A stretch of DNA of 64,000 nt, taken from Sphingomonas anseongensis. GTDB taxonomy: Bacteria; Pseudomonadota; Alphaproteobacteria; Sphingomonadales; Sphingomonadaceae. Of this stretch, positions 52,323 to 62,051 are shown one piece after another. Location of the stretch: assembly GCF_023516495.1 (NCBI RefSeq), contig NZ_JAMGBC010000001.1:744001-808000 (forward strand), in the 5' to 3' direction. The notes under the pieces were generated by a model, which saw only the letters and a program-made list of their open reading frames with translations, was not told the origin of the DNA and ran no database searches. Within the stretch, counting starts at the first letter, position 1. The number at the start of each line of letters is the position of its first letter. Position numbers and translations under genes: made by a program.

Positions 52323-54541
52323 CGGGCGATCTTTCCCAGCACCTTCTCGTTGAGGAATCGCTCGATCGTCTTCTGAACGTGCGCCTGCCTGCCCTCGCCT
52401 GCAGGCCGGTGGGTCTGGCCGACGTAGAACATCATGTCGAACGGCCGGTCGGCCGCCTGCAGCTGGTCGGCCAGCAGAGTCGAGTTTTGGAAGACGACAT
52501 TGTCGTCCGACATACCGTGGATCAGCAGGAAGGGCTCGTCGATCTTCACCGCGTCGGCCAAGGCATCTGAAGATTCATAGGGCTTCCGGTCGACCGCCGG
52601 ATTGCCGAGGAACCGCTCGGTGTAATGGGTGTCGTACAGCTCCCACTTCGTCACCGGCGCACCGACAATGCCCGCCGCGTATAGCCCTGGCGGGGCCGCC
52701 GCGAGCATCTTGAGCGTCATGTACCCTCCGTAGGACCAGCCGTAGGTCGCGATCTTCTTCGGATCGACATAGGCCTGCTTCTGTAGCCAGCGCGCCGCCG
52801 TCGCCTGGTCGTCGACCTCGACCCCGCCCATCGCGTGATAGATCTGGTCCTCGAACGCCCGTCCGCGATTGGGCGAGCCGCGGTTGTCGACCTGGAAGTA
52901 GATCCAGCCCTTGCTAACCCAATATTGCGCCATCGGAGTAGTCTTCCAGGCGCGCTTGACCTGCTGCGATCCCGGCCCGCCATAATGTTCGAAATAGACC
53001 GGGTACTTCCGGCCCTTCACCAGCGGCGGAGTGATCATCTCCCAATAAAGCGTGCTCCCATCGGTGGCCTTGAGAGTGCCGAACTTCACCGGGCGATGCG
53101 CGGCCACGAACGGGGCGTAAGGGTGCGAGGCGTCGAGCCTGTTCTCCTCGACCCACGCAAGGCGCTTGCCGGACTCGTCGGCGAGATAGACCTGCGGCGG
53201 CTGCTCCGGGGAGGAGCGCGACACGAGAAGCCGGCTTCCGGCCTTGTCCATCTCGGCGCTGTTCCAATAGCCGGTCTCTGTCAGCCGCTGCGGCTCGCCG
53301 GGATGGAGGTAGTCGACCGAATAGACGTGGCTTTCCAGAACTCCGTCCTTGTTGCCCGTGAAGAACAGGCGGTGGTTCGGCTCGTCGACACCAACCAGAC
53401 CCGTCATCGCCCATTCGCCGCTTGTGACGGGCGTGAGCTGGCCCGCTGCCCAGCGATAGAGGTGGTGGAAGCCGCTCCGTTCCGATCCCCAGATAAAGCT
53501 TCCGTCCTTGAGCGCGCGGAAGTCGTCATTGAGGTTGACCCAGGTCGTCGAGGTCTCGCTGAGCACCGGGCGACTTGCTCCCGTCGCAGGATCGACGGCG
53601 AGCAGGTCGAGTCTCTTCTGGTCTCGGCTTTCGCGCTGGACGAACAGTGTCTTGCCGTCCTTCGACCAGTCGACTCGCGCGAGATAGATGTCCGGATTGC
53701 TTCCGAGGTCGACCTTCGCCCGCCCGCTGCCGTCAGGGTTCATCAGCCACAGCGTGACCTCGACGTTGGGCGTCCCGGCCGCGGGATAGCGCTGGTCGAA
53801 AATCTTCGTGCCGTTGGCTCCGATCGCTGCTCGGGTGACGATCTGCACCTTCGCTTCGTCATAGCATTCGACCGCGACCCGGCTGTCGTTCGGCGCCCAC
53901 CAGGTGCCGGTGCGCCGGTCCATTTCTTCCTGCGCGACGAATTCGGCCGTCCCGCAAGTGACCGTGTCCTTGCCGTCGGTCGTCAGCGCCCGCTCGCTGC
54001 CGGTGGAAAGGTCGAGCGCGTACAAATTTTGGTCGCGCACGAAGCTCACGTACCGCCCGCCCTCGGAAACATGCGCGTCGATCTCGGTGCCTGGAGTGCT
54101 GGTCAGCCGCTTGACCGCACCGGTCGCCACGTCAGCGAGGTAGAGGTCGCCGTCGACTGGGGTCAGAACGGACTTGCCGTCTGGCGCCCATTCATATTCG
54201 ACGATTCCCTTGGAGCCTCCGACGCGGGCGCGCTCACGCCGCATCTTCTCTGCCTCGGAGATTTCGCCTCCGCCGATCTTCGTCGAATCGACCAACATCC
54301 GAAGCTGGCCGGTCGACGTGTCCATCGCCCACAGGTCGAACCGCTCGCGGTCCTCGGCGCGCGGCTTGAGCATGGTCGCATAGCGGCCGTCGGGCGACAG
54401 CTTCAGCAGGCGCGGAGTCGCGCCCGAGATTGGCGGACTCGCGAAGATCCGCTCGATCGTGAGCTTCTTCTGGGGAACACTCGGAGGCGGCGGAGCCGCG
54501 GCGACGAGCAGCAGGGATGCCGCGGCAAGGACTGTGCGCAT
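52319..54541 (-). CDS. S9-family dipeptidyl-peptidase IV-like serine peptidase, exported
   Basis: A 740-residue exported peptidase. The signal peptide (RTVLAAASLLLVAAA) precedes an N-terminal beta-propeller that contains QEEMDRRTG, the double-Glu that binds the free amino terminus in DPP4 enzymes. The C-terminal alpha/beta-hydrolase domain has the nucleophile Ser603 in GWSYGG, Asp in HGMSDDNVVF and His near GQTHRP. It should release X-Pro or X-Ala dipeptides from peptide ends in the periplasm. With the nearby M28 enzyme it suggests peptide use. Confidence 0.93.
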   Translation of the reverse strand: MRTVLAAASLLLVAAAPPPPSVPQKKLTIERIFASPPISGATPRLLKLSPDGRYATMLKPRAEDRERFDLWAMDTSTGQLRMLVDSTKIGGGEISEAEKMRRERARVGGSKGIVEYEWAPDGKSVLTPVDGDLYLADVATGAVKRLTSTPGTEIDAHVSEGGRYVSFVRDQNLYALDLSTGSERALTTDGKDTVTCGTAEFVAQEEMDRRTGTWWAPNDSRVAVECYDEAKVQIVTRAAIGANGTKIFDQRYPAAGTPNVEVTLWLMNPDGSGRAKVDLGSNPDIYLARVDWSKDGKTLFVQRESRDQKRLDLLAVDPATGASRPVLSETSTTWVNLNDDFRALKDGSFIWGSERSGFHHLYRWAAGQLTPVTSGEWAMTGLVGVDEPNHRLFFTGNKDGVLESHVYSVDYLHPGEPQRLTETGYWNSAEMDKAGSRLLVSRSSPEQPPQVYLADESGKRLAWVEENRLDASHPYAPFVAAHRPVKFGTLKATDGSTLYWEMITPPLVKGRKYPVYFEHYGGPGSQQVKRAWKTTPMAQYWVSKGWIYFQVDNRGSPNRGRAFEDQIYHAMGGVEVDDQATAARWLQKQAYVDPKKIATYGWSYGGYMTLKMLAAAPPGLYAAGIVGAPVTKWELYDTHYTERFLGNPAVDRKPYESSDALADAVKIDEPFLLIHGMSDDNVVFQNSTLLADQLQAADRPFDMMFYVGQTHRPAGEGRQAHVQKTIERFLNEKVLGKIAR

Positions 54542-54609
54542 GGCCGCACCCTAACGGGCGCGACCATTACGGCAATGCAATTGGTAGAAAGCTAAGCGGC
54601 GTTCGCCGA

Positions 54610-55026
54610 TCAGGCTTCGGTCTTCTCCGCGCCGGCCTTTTCTGCCTTGGCAGCAGCCTCACGACGGGGGTCGCGGCGCTCGGCGATACGGGCCGACTTG
54701 CCGGTCCGGCCGCGCAGATAATAGAGCTTGGCGCGGCGGACTGCGCCGCGGCGGACGACCTCGATCGAATCGATCGCCGGCGAATAAAGCGGGAAAACTC
54801 GCTCGACGCCCTCGCCGAAGCTGATCTTGCGGACGGTGAAGCTCGACCCGACGCCCTTGTTCGAACGCGCGATGCACACGCCTTCGAAATTCTGGACACG
54901 GCTGCGGTCGCCTTCGACGACCTTCACGCCGATCCTCAGCGTGTCGCCGGGGCGGAATTCGGGGATCGTCTTGTCTGCGGTCAGAGCGTCGATTGCCTCG
55001 CGCTCCAGGGTCTCGATCAGGTTCAT
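54610..55026 (-). CDS. rplS: 50S ribosomal protein L19
   Basis: A large-subunit protein at the 30S-50S interface. The 138-residue sequence has the L19 core ([76 protein letters not shown]) plus a C-terminal Ala/Lys/Glu-rich tail of about 25 residues. It directly follows trmD (4 bp gap), the standard order trmD-rplS. Confidence 0.98.
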   Translation of the reverse strand: MNLIETLEREAIDALTADKTIPEFRPGDTLRIGVKVVEGDRSRVQNFEGVCIARSNKGVGSSFTVRKISFGEGVERVFPLYSPAIDSIEVVRRGAVRRAKLYYLRGRTGKSARIAERRDPRREAAAKAEKAGAEKTEA

Positions 55027-55030
55027 TGCT

Positions 55031-55762
55031 TCAAGCCTTCGTATCTCGTCGCCGCGCGCCAGAGGGCGGTGCCTGCGATGCGCCCCCGTGGCGCTCGATC
55101 AGGTCCGGCCGCCTTAGCCGTGTGTCTTCGACCGCACGTTCGTGTCTCCACGCGGCGATCTTCGCATGATCCCCCGATCGCAGCACTTCGGGGATCGTGC
55201 GCCCTTCCCATGTAACAGGCCGGGTATAGTGCGGATATTCCAGGAGACCTTGCTCGAAGCTCTCCTCCTCTCCGCTGGAGGCCGCGCCCATTACCCCGGG
55301 CAGCAGCCTTACGCAAGCATCGAGGATCACCATCGCCCCGACCTCGCCGCCCGAGAGCACATAGTCGCCGATCGACACCTGCTGGATCGGCCGCGCCTCG
55401 AATATCCGCTCATCGAATCCCTCGAAGCGGCCGGAGAGCAGGACCACACCCTTGCCCGCCGCAAGCTCGCGCACTCGCTCCTGCGTCAGAGGCGTGCCGC
55501 GCGGCGTCAGTGCAAGCATCGGCCGCCCGTCGGCGACGCTGTCCACCGCCGCGGCAAGAACGTCAGGCCTCAGCACCATCCCCGCCCCTCCGCCCGCCGG
55601 AGTGTCGTCGACGCTCCGGTGCTTGTCGGTGGCGAAATCGCGGATGTTTTTCACCTCCAGCGACCAAATATCCTCGTCCAGCGCCCGCCCTGCCAGGCTC
55701 ATGCCCAGCGGCCCGGGGAACATCTCCGGGTACAAGGTTAAAACGGACGCTCGGAAGGCCAT
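55031..55762 (-). CDS. trmD: tRNA (guanine37-N1)-methyltransferase TrmD
   Basis: It methylates G37 of tRNAs reading CNN codons and prevents frameshifting. The 243-residue protein of the SPOUT class has the trefoil knot ([31 protein letters not shown]) and the N-terminal [12 protein letters not shown]. The start at 55762 (MAFRASV) is family length; 55801 is rejected. Normally trmD follows rimM directly; here a flavoprotein gene on the other strand lies between them, so trmD-rplS needs its own promoter in the roughly 37-bp gap or within the inserted gene. Confidence 0.97.
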   Translation of the reverse strand: MAFRASVLTLYPEMFPGPLGMSLAGRALDEDIWSLEVKNIRDFATDKHRSVDDTPAGGGAGMVLRPDVLAAAVDSVADGRPMLALTPRGTPLTQERVRELAAGKGVVLLSGRFEGFDERIFEARPIQQVSIGDYVLSGGEVGAMVILDACVRLLPGVMGAASSGEEESFEQGLLEYPHYTRPVTWEGRTIPEVLRSGDHAKIAAWRHERAVEDTRLRRPDLIERHGGASQAPPSGARRRDTKA

Positions 55763-55799
55763 TGCGGAACCGCCGCTATCACAATCCATTGGGCGCCGC

Positions 55800-56714
55800 A
55801 TGGACGAACCTCTCGACTGCCTGATCGTCGGCGGCGGCCCTGCCGGGCTGACGGCCGCAATCTATCTCGCCCGTTTCCACCTCAAGATCCTCGTTATCGA
55901 CGACGGCAAGGGCCGGGCCGCGAGCATCCCGTGCACCCGCAACCTCGCCGGCTTCCCCGGCGGAATCAGCGGCAAGGAGGTGCTGCAGCGGATGCGCGAG
56001 CAGGCGCAGCTCTACGACGCAAGGATCGAGGATGGCTTCGTCTCCCGCCTCGACAAGACCGAGAGCGGCTTCTGCGCGACCTGGGGCGGCGGGCCGATCG
56101 AAGCCAAGACGGTCCTGCTGGCGACCGGCACCCGCAACCGCCGCCCCCCGATGGACGAGGAGCTTCACGACGACGCCTTGAAGCGCGGGCTGATCCGCTA
56201 CTGCCCCATCTGCGACGGCTATGAAGTCACCGACAAGAAGATCGGCGTGATCGGAAGCGACGGCCACGGCGTCGCCGAAGCCCTGTTCCTCCGCGGATTC
56301 ACGCCCGACGTGACCCTCATCGCTCCCGACAAGGCGCTCAACCTGAGCGCCGGGCAGGTGAAAGAGCTCAAGCTCGCGAGCGTTCCGTGCATCGACGGCC
56401 CTGCCCAGGCGGTGGCGATCACCGGGGAATGCATCGTCGTCGAGACCGCCGAGGGGACTCATGCCTTCGATAGCGTCTATCCCGCGCTCGGGAGCGACCC
56501 ACATGTGCTGCTCGCCAAACAGACGGGCGCCAAGCTCGGCGAAAAGGGGTGCATCACCATCGACGACCACCAGCGGACCAACGTCCCCGGTCTCTATGCA
56601 GCAGGCGATGTCGTCATCGGCCTCGACCAGATTGCACACGCCATGGGCGAAGGCGGCGTCGCCGCGACCACGATCCGCAACGACCTCGCGAAGGACGCGC
56701 CGATCCTTCGCTAG
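55800..56714 (+). CDS. NAD(P)/FAD-dependent oxidoreductase, thioredoxin-reductase-like
   Basis: A 304-residue flavoprotein with FAD-binding [17 protein letters not shown], an NADPH-binding region ([20 protein letters not shown]) and the C-terminal FAD motif [20 protein letters not shown]. The active-site motif is CPICDG (C135, C138) instead of the usual CATCDG, so a redox disulfide is retained. It may be a thioredoxin reductase for a divergent partner or a reductase of another disulfide protein. It is inserted between rimM and trmD on the opposite strand, overlapping the rimM stop by 4 bp and starting 37 bp from trmD. Confidence 0.9.
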   Translation: MDEPLDCLIVGGGPAGLTAAIYLARFHLKILVIDDGKGRAASIPCTRNLAGFPGGISGKEVLQRMREQAQLYDARIEDGFVSRLDKTESGFCATWGGGPIEAKTVLLATGTRNRRPPMDEELHDDALKRGLIRYCPICDGYEVTDKKIGVIGSDGHGVAEALFLRGFTPDVTLIAPDKALNLSAGQVKELKLASVPCIDGPAQAVAITGECIVVETAEGTHAFDSVYPALGSDPHVLLAKQTGAKLGEKGCITIDDHQRTNVPGLYAAGDVVIGLDQIAHAMGEGGVAATTIRNDLAKDAPILR

Positions 56715-57190
56715 GCCAGGAACTCCGGGTCGATGACGATCCGGTCGCGCTCAAGGTCGGCGATTCCCGGCTTGAACGGGATCAGCGATTGCTTGCCGTC
56801 CGTCCTTTCGACGTCGAGCAGGTCGCCGGCGCCGTAATTCTCCACCGCTGCAACCCGCCCGACCTCGGCTCCCGCGGAATCCACGCACGCCAGGCCGATC
56901 AGGTCGGCGTGATAATATTCGCCCTCTTCGAGCGGCGGCAGCGCCGAGCGGTCCACTTCGAGCAGCGACCCCCGCAGTGCCTCCGCGCCCGACCGGTCGG
57001 CGACACCCTCGATTCGGGCAACCGCGCCGGAGGGCGCAGCACGGACGCCCTCAAGCGTGCGCTCGCTGTCGCCGATGAACACGCGCTTGTGGCGCTTCAG
57101 GTTCTCGACGCTGTCGGTGAACAGCTTGAGACGCAGCTCGCCCTTGACGCCATGCGCTCCGGCGACGGCGGCAAGGGCAATTCGCTGCAA
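56711..57190 (-). CDS. rimM: 16S rRNA processing/maturation factor RimM
   Basis: A 159-residue 30S assembly factor that binds S19 and helps mature the 16S 3' domain. The N-terminal RimM fold (IALAAVAGAHGVKGELRLKLF) and C-terminal PRC-barrel (YYHADLIGLACVDSAGAEVGRVAAVENYGAGDLL) are both present. It is 8 bp downstream of rpsP in the ffh-rpsP-rimM operon; the usual next gene, trmD, is separated by an inserted reverse-strand gene. Confidence 0.96.
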   Translation of the reverse strand: MQRIALAAVAGAHGVKGELRLKLFTDSVENLKRHKRVFIGDSERTLEGVRAAPSGAVARIEGVADRSGAEALRGSLLEVDRSALPPLEEGEYYHADLIGLACVDSAGAEVGRVAAVENYGAGDLLDVERTDGKQSLIPFKPGIADLERDRIVIDPEFLA

Positions 57191-57198
57191 GGCCGTGG

Positions 57199-57951
57199 TT
57201 ACTCCGCCTTCTCGGCAGTCTCGGCGGTCTCTGCGCCTTCGGCGGCCGTATCCTCGGCCGCGCCTTCTGCGGGCTCGCTGGTCGACTCGGCCTCTTCCAC
57301 GGGAGCGGCTTCGGCGGTCTCCTCGGCCTTCTCGGCGCCCTCGGCGGGAGCAGCCTCGACCGAGCCCTCGGCAGGCTCTTCAGCCGATTCGCCTTCGTTG
57401 GTCGCCTCGTCTGCGGGAGCCGCAGCGGCTTCCTCGGCCGGCTGTTCGGCTTCGGCCGCAGGCTCTTCGGCGGCAGCTTCCTCGGCGGGAGCTTCGGCAG
57501 CGGCTTCTTCTGCGGGAGCTTCGGCAGCGGCCTCGGCGGACACTTCCTCGGCGGCGGCTTCCTCGGCGACGGGCTCTTCAGCCGGAGCCGGTGCTGCAGC
57601 GGCCTCCGCTGCCTCCACGGCCTTGGCCTCGCGCTGCTCGACTCGCTCCTTGGCCTTCTCGCCCGGAACGCCCTTGTTCGGGTTGTTGCGGGCGGGGCGC
57701 TCCTTGATCCCGGCGGCGTCGAGGAATCGAAGCACTCGGTCCGACGGCTGTGCGCCGACGCCCAGCCAATGCTGGATGCGCTCGGAGTCGAGCTTCACGC
57801 GCTCCGGCGAATCCTTCGCCAGCAGCGGATTGTAGGTGCCGAGCTTCTCGATGAAGCGGCCGTCACGCGGGGAACGGCTGTCGGCGACGACGATGCGGTA
57901 ATAAGGGCGCTTCTTTGCGCCGCCGCGCGAAAGGCGAATTGCTAGAGCCAT
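57199..57951 (-). CDS. rpsP: 30S ribosomal protein S16 with long acidic Ala/Glu tail
   Basis: The N-terminal 80-85 residues are a normal S16 ([48 protein letters not shown]). A basic linker ([18 protein letters not shown]) is followed by about 150 residues of low complexity, almost entirely Ala and Glu with some Pro, giving a total of 250 residues against the usual 80-90. The tail is highly acidic, probably disordered, on a surface where S16 meets 16S rRNA. It is preceded by GAAAGGA at good spacing and lies between ffh and rimM. Many sphingomonad S16 proteins carry such tails but this one is long. Confidence 0.96.
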   Translation of the reverse strand: MALAIRLSRGGAKKRPYYRIVVADSRSPRDGRFIEKLGTYNPLLAKDSPERVKLDSERIQHWLGVGAQPSDRVLRFLDAAGIKERPARNNPNKGVPGEKAKERVEQREAKAVEAAEAAAAPAPAEEPVAEEAAAEEVSAEAAAEAPAEEAAAEAPAEEAAAEEPAAEAEQPAEEAAAAPADEATNEGESAEEPAEGSVEAAPAEGAEKAEETAEAAPVEEAESTSEPAEGAAEDTAAEGAETAETAEKAE

Positions 57952-57976
57952 TTGATATTCCTTTCAGTATCTTATG

Positions 57977-59443
57977 CTATTTCTTTGAAAACTTATCGAA
58001 ACCTGGTGGAAGGTTGAACGGGCTTGCGCCGCCAAGGCCTGGGAGTGCTCCCGCCGCACCGCCAAGATCGGGCATTCCCCCCGCTCCGCCGAGACCGCCC
58101 GAGCCGCCACCGCCGCCGAACATCGCGGCGAGCTTGCCGATGCCGCCCATCTTCTTGAGACGCTTCATCGCGCTCGACATTTCCTGATGCATCTTCAGCA
58201 GCTTGTTGACTTCCTGGACGGTGGTCCCGCTGCCCTTTGCGATCCGGATCTTGCGCTTGGCGTTGATCAGCTCCGGCTTTGCCCGCTCCTTGGCGGTCAT
58301 CGAGCTCATCATCGCTTCGAGGTGGACCAGCGCCTTGCTGTCCTGCGCCTTGTCGATCGCGCCCTTCATGCCCTTCATGCCCGGAAGCATGTTGGCGAGA
58401 GCGCCAAGGCCGCCCATCCGCTGCATCTGGCTGATCTGCGTGCGAAGGTCGTCGAGGTCGAACTTGCCCTTGGCCATCTTGGCCGCGAGCTTCTCCGCAT
58501 CCTCGACCTTGATCGTCTCGGAAGCCTTCTCGACCAGGCTGACGACGTCGCCCATGCCGAGGATCCGGCCGGCGATCCGCTCCGGGTGGAAGGCCTCCAG
58601 CGCATCGAGCGCCTCGCCCACGCCGGCGAACTTGATCGGCTTTCCGGTAACCGCGCGCATCGACAAGGCCGCGCCGCCGCGCGCATCGCCGTCGAGGCGG
58701 GTGAGGATGACGCCCGTGAGGTCGACATCTCCGGCAAAGCCCTTGGCGACGTTGACCGCGTCCTGGCCGGTGAGGCTATCGACCACGAGCAAGGTTTCGG
58801 TCGGGTTCGACGCCTGAGCGACGGCCTTCATCTCCGCCATCAATTGCTCGTCGACGTGGAGCCGGCCCGCGGTGTCGAGAAGGACGACGTCATAGGCCTG
58901 CAGCTTGGCCGCCTGGATCGCGCGCTTGGCGATATCGACCGGTTGCTGGCCCGTGACTACGGGAAGCGTATCGACGTTTGCCTGCCGTCCGAGCACCGCA
59001 AGCTGCTCCTGCGCAGCCGGGCGAGCGACGTCCAGCGAGGCCATCAGGACCTTCTTGCGGTCCTTTTCGGTCAGCCGCTTGGCGAGCTTCGCCGTCGTCG
59101 TCGTTTTGCCCGACCCCTGCAGGCCGACCATCATCACGACCGCCGGAGGATTGACGTCGATCTTCAGGTCCGACGCGTCGGAGCCAAGCGTCTCGACCAG
59201 CTGGTCGTGGACGATCTTCACGACCATCTGCCCCGGAGTGATCGAGCGTAGCACCTCCTGGCCGACGGCCTTCTCGGTCGCCTGGTCGACGAAATCGCGG
59301 GCGACCGGGAGAGCGACGTCCGCCTCGAGCAAAGCGACGCGCACCTCGCGCATCGCCGAGCGCACGTCGGCGTCAGTCAGCGCGCCGCGGCCGCGAAGCT
59401 TGTCGAATACGCCCGAAAGGCGATCGCTCAGGTTATCGAACAC
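57977..59443 (-). CDS. ffh: Signal recognition particle protein Ffh
   Basis: The SRP GTPase that binds signal peptides of nascent membrane proteins together with 4.5S RNA. The 488-residue protein has the N domain, the G domain (GLQGSGKTTTTAKLA; DTAGRLHVDEQLM; TRLDGDARGGAAL) and the Met-rich M domain with RIAKGSGTTVQEVNKLLKMH. The C-terminal tail is Gly-rich (GGGGSGGLGGAGGM). It heads the ffh-rpsP-rimM operon. Its receptor FtsY is encoded 2.6 kb away on the other strand. Confidence 0.98.
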   Translation of the reverse strand: MFDNLSDRLSGVFDKLRGRGALTDADVRSAMREVRVALLEADVALPVARDFVDQATEKAVGQEVLRSITPGQMVVKIVHDQLVETLGSDASDLKIDVNPPAVVMMVGLQGSGKTTTTAKLAKRLTEKDRKKVLMASLDVARPAAQEQLAVLGRQANVDTLPVVTGQQPVDIAKRAIQAAKLQAYDVVLLDTAGRLHVDEQLMAEMKAVAQASNPTETLLVVDSLTGQDAVNVAKGFAGDVDLTGVILTRLDGDARGGAALSMRAVTGKPIKFAGVGEALDALEAFHPERIAGRILGMGDVVSLVEKASETIKVEDAEKLAAKMAKGKFDLDDLRTQISQMQRMGGLGALANMLPGMKGMKGAIDKAQDSKALVHLEAMMSSMTAKERAKPELINAKRKIRIAKGSGTTVQEVNKLLKMHQEMSSAMKRLKKMGGIGKLAAMFGGGGGSGGLGGAGGMPDLGGAAGALPGLGGASPFNLPPGFDKFSKK

Positions 59444-59601
59444 TCAAGTCTCCCAAAACATGCCGGAGCGGGCGATATGGTGAGCCGCAACGCAAATTGC
59501 GCCGGCGGACGAAACCTCGTCGGCCGGCGTGCGCACCAAGGCGCTCCAGTCATGTCTGTCGAAAAACGACGGGCGCGCCCTAGCGGATGCGCCCGGTCAA
59601 A

Positions 59602-60033
59602 TCAACTCAGCCTGGGCTTGCCCTTCGGCTTGCGGCGCGGGCGATTAGGAGCGCCTGGGCCGCCACCGGTTTTGTCCGGGCCGCCTCCTGGGGCAGGCCT
59701 TCCGCCGCGGCGTACTCCGGCCGCCGGCCCTCTCGGTCCGCGCCGGTCGCGCTCGGGCACCCGGTCCATCGGCCGAACCTGCTGCATCTGCTGGCGGGGC
59801 CCGACCGCATAGCCCTCCTTCAGAAGCTGGGTGAAGGCCGAGCGGGTCGTTTCGACGATCGCGTCCTGAAGCTCCTTGGGAAGATCGGCGAAGGTCACGT
59901 TCGGATGGATCGCCTGCACGTCGCGGAGGAGCTGGTTCGGCAAGCCTCCGGATGCCTTCTTCAGGGCCTGCATTGCGTCGAGCACGGCCGAGAAGATGAC
60001 CGACTGCATCACTTCATTGGCTGGTCTCTGCAT
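59602..60033 (-). CDS. Hypothetical protein with basic Pro/Gly/Arg-rich C-terminus
   Basis: A 143-residue protein. An N-terminal helical region of about 90 residues (NEVMQSVIFSAVLDAMQALKKASGGLPNQLLRDV; ...QDAIVETTRSAFTQLLKEGYAV) is followed by a strongly basic Arg/Gly/Pro-rich tail reminiscent of RNA-binding tails (RDRRGPRGP; RRKPKGKPRLS). The start at 60033 gives the N-terminus conserved-looking enough to be a real start; the long frame to 60858 is antisense to dapF. Divergent from dapF with 63 bp between starts, and upstream of ffh on the same strand. I do not recognise the family. Confidence 0.6.
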   Translation of the reverse strand: MQRPANEVMQSVIFSAVLDAMQALKKASGGLPNQLLRDVQAIHPNVTFADLPKELQDAIVETTRSAFTQLLKEGYAVGPRQQMQQVRPMDRVPERDRRGPRGPAAGVRRGGRPAPGGGPDKTGGGPGAPNRPRRKPKGKPRLS

Positions 60034-60096
60034 TGCTGTTTCGCGCCTTCGCTGGTGGACTAAGCTTTTCCGGCCCCCTAGATGCGCGGCCGACCC

Positions 60097-60897
60097 ATGG
60101 CGCTTCACTTCCACAAGATGCACGGTCTCGGCAACGACTTCGTGATCGTCGACGGCCGCGAACAGAGCGTGACGATGACGCCGGAGCTTGCTCGGGCCAT
60201 TGCCGACCGCCACCGCGGCGTCGGCTGCGACCAGCTCATCCTCATCGGCAAATCCGACAAGGCCGACGTTTCGATGCGGATCTGGAATCACGACGGCGGC
60301 GAGGTCCAGTCGTGCGGAAACGCGTCGCGCTGCGTCGTCGCGCTCACCGGCGCAAAGACGATCGAAACGCCCGCCGGGGTGATCGAAGGATCGTCGGCCG
60401 GGAGCGAAGTCGAGGTTGGGATTCGCGAGCCGCGGTTCGGTTGGGAGGACATCCCCTTGTCCTACGCGATGGACACGAGCGACCTTCCGCTGGCCTGGGA
60501 CGGGCTCAAGCACGGCTTTGCGGTCAATGTCGGCAATCCGCACGTCGTCTTCTTCGTCGAGGACCCGGCCAAGGTGCCGCTCGACGTGTACGGACCGAGA
60601 ATCGAGAATGATCCGGCCTTCCCGGAACGAGTGAACGTCCATGTCGCCGCCGTCCGTGAGGACGGAATCCACATGCGCTCCTGGGAGCGAGGCGCAGGGC
60701 TGACGCTGGCGTGCGGCACGGGAGCCTGCGCAGCCGCCGTGGCCGCAATCGCAACCAAGCGCGCCACCAGCCCGGTTGCCGTCCACATGCCGGGCGGGAC
60801 GCTGACCATCAGCTGGAAGCCGGGCGAGACCGTGAAGATGCGCGGGTCGGCGACCCACGTCTTCGAAGGCGACCTCGATCTCGAGGCGCTGAAGTGA
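60097..60897 (+). CDS. dapF: Diaminopimelate epimerase
   Basis: It converts LL- to meso-diaminopimelate for peptidoglycan and lysine. The 266-residue protein carries the two catalytic cysteines in SCGNASRC and LACGTGACAAAVAA, substrate-binding HGLGNDFVIVDG at the N-terminus and NPHVVFFVED. The start at 60097 (MALHFHKMHG) is favoured over 60082. Its stop overlaps the mtaB GTG (GTGA), beginning a run of tightly coupled genes. Confidence 0.96.
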   Translation: MALHFHKMHGLGNDFVIVDGREQSVTMTPELARAIADRHRGVGCDQLILIGKSDKADVSMRIWNHDGGEVQSCGNASRCVVALTGAKTIETPAGVIEGSSAGSEVEVGIREPRFGWEDIPLSYAMDTSDLPLAWDGLKHGFAVNVGNPHVVFFVEDPAKVPLDVYGPRIENDPAFPERVNVHVAAVREDGIHMRSWERGAGLTLACGTGACAAAVAAIATKRATSPVAVHMPGGTLTISWKPGETVKMRGSATHVFEGDLDLEALK

Positions 60898-62051
60898 GCG
60901 TCGAGACTGTTGCGCTCGGCTGCCGTCTCAACTTCGCCGAGGCGGAGACGATCGCCAGCAAGGCTCCAGCGGACGAGGACTGGATCGTCATCAACAGTTG
61001 CGCAGTGACGGGCGCCGCGGTTCGACAATCCCGCCAGGCGGTACGACGAGCGCACCGCCGCCGGCCGAACGCGAGGATCCTCGTCACCGGCTGCGCCGCC
61101 GAGCTCGACCGCCGCTCGTTCGAGACGATGCCCGAAGTCACTCGAGTAATCGGAAACACCGGAAAGCTTCGCGCCTTTGGCAGCATGACGTCACCCGTCG
61201 CCACGGGAACTCACTCGCGGGTCCGGAGCTTCGTGGCAGTCCAGAACGGCTGCGACCATCGCTGCACCTTCTGCTCGATCTGGCAGGCTCGCGGCCCGAG
61301 CGTCTCCCTCCCTTTCGAGGCAATCCGGGATGCAATTACCGAGGAGATCGACCGCGGCGCCAGGGAGATCGTGCTCACCGGGGTCGACATCACCGATTAC
61401 GAAGGCGGCCTTGGCGCTATGTGCCAGCGGCTGCTCGTTGCCGAGCCCCGCCTGAAGCGGCTGCGCCTGTCCTCGCTCGACAGCGTCGAGCTCGACGAGC
61501 CGCTTTACGAGCTGATGGCCGACACGCAGCTGATGCCGCACTTCCACCTGTCGCTCCAGGCCGGCGACGACTTGATCCTCAAGCGGATGAAACGGCGCCA
61601 CAGCCGCGCGCAGGCAGTCGCAACTGTAGAGCGCATCAAGAAATCGCGGCCCGATGCCACGATCGGTGCGGACATTATCGCTGGATTTCCTACAGAATCT
61701 GAGAATATGGCAGTCAATACGCTGAATTTGCTCGACGACTGCGATATCGTCGCGGCTCATGTCTTTCCATTCTCGCCACGACCCGACACGCCGGCTGCTC
61801 GCATGCCCCAGCTCGAGCGCGAGATTGTGAAAGCCCGCGCGGCCCGCCTGCGCCAGGCGGCCGACCGGCGCCGGACGAGATGGCTCGACAGCCTCGTCGG
61901 CACCAGCCAAACCGTCCTGATGGAAAGCGGCGGCAAGGGCCACACCAACGGTTTCGCGCCTATAGCCATCGCCCGTGCCGAACGCGGGACGTCAGGCAGC
62001 GCCCGCGTAACCCGCCGTGACGGCGACAGCCTGGTGGGCGTCTTCGGATGA
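60894..62051 (+). CDS. mtaB: tRNA t6A37 methylthiotransferase MtaB
   Basis: A radical-SAM methylthiotransferase that converts t6A to ms2t6A at position 37. The 385-residue protein has an N-terminal UPF0004 domain with three cysteines for a first Fe-S cluster (LGCRLN; NSCAVT; TGCAAE), the radical-SAM motif CDHRCTFC, and a short C-terminal region with little sign of a full TRAM domain. It starts with a GTG at 60894 overlapping the dapF stop and overlaps ftsY by 4 nt. Substrate t6A links it to tsaE in this window. Confidence 0.92.
   Translation: MSVETVALGCRLNFAEAETIASKAPADEDWIVINSCAVTGAAVRQSRQAVRRAHRRRPNARILVTGCAAELDRRSFETMPEVTRVIGNTGKLRAFGSMTSPVATGTHSRVRSFVAVQNGCDHRCTFCSIWQARGPSVSLPFEAIRDAITEEIDRGAREIVLTGVDITDYEGGLGAMCQRLLVAEPRLKRLRLSSLDSVELDEPLYELMADTQLMPHFHLSLQAGDDLILKRMKRRHSRAQAVATVERIKKSRPDATIGADIIAGFPTESENMAVNTLNLLDDCDIVAAHVFPFSPRPDTPAARMPQLEREIVKARAARLRQAADRRRTRWLDSLVGTSQTVLMESGGKGHTNGFAPIAIARAERGTSGSARVTRRDGDSLVGVFG

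Noticed and set aside
54580-54610. CGGCG-AA-CGCCG hairpin after rplS as terminator
   Set aside because: Very short stem and no convincing T-run.
57199-57650. Possible tandem DNA repeat in the rpsP 3' half
   Set aside because: The repetitiveness is low-complexity protein coding (Ala/Glu codons) without a fixed repeat unit.
56549-57835. 428-residue plus-strand frame with long Ser/Ala runs
   Set aside because: It is the antisense of rimM and the S16 acidic tail; the Ser/Ala repeats mirror the Ala/Glu codons.
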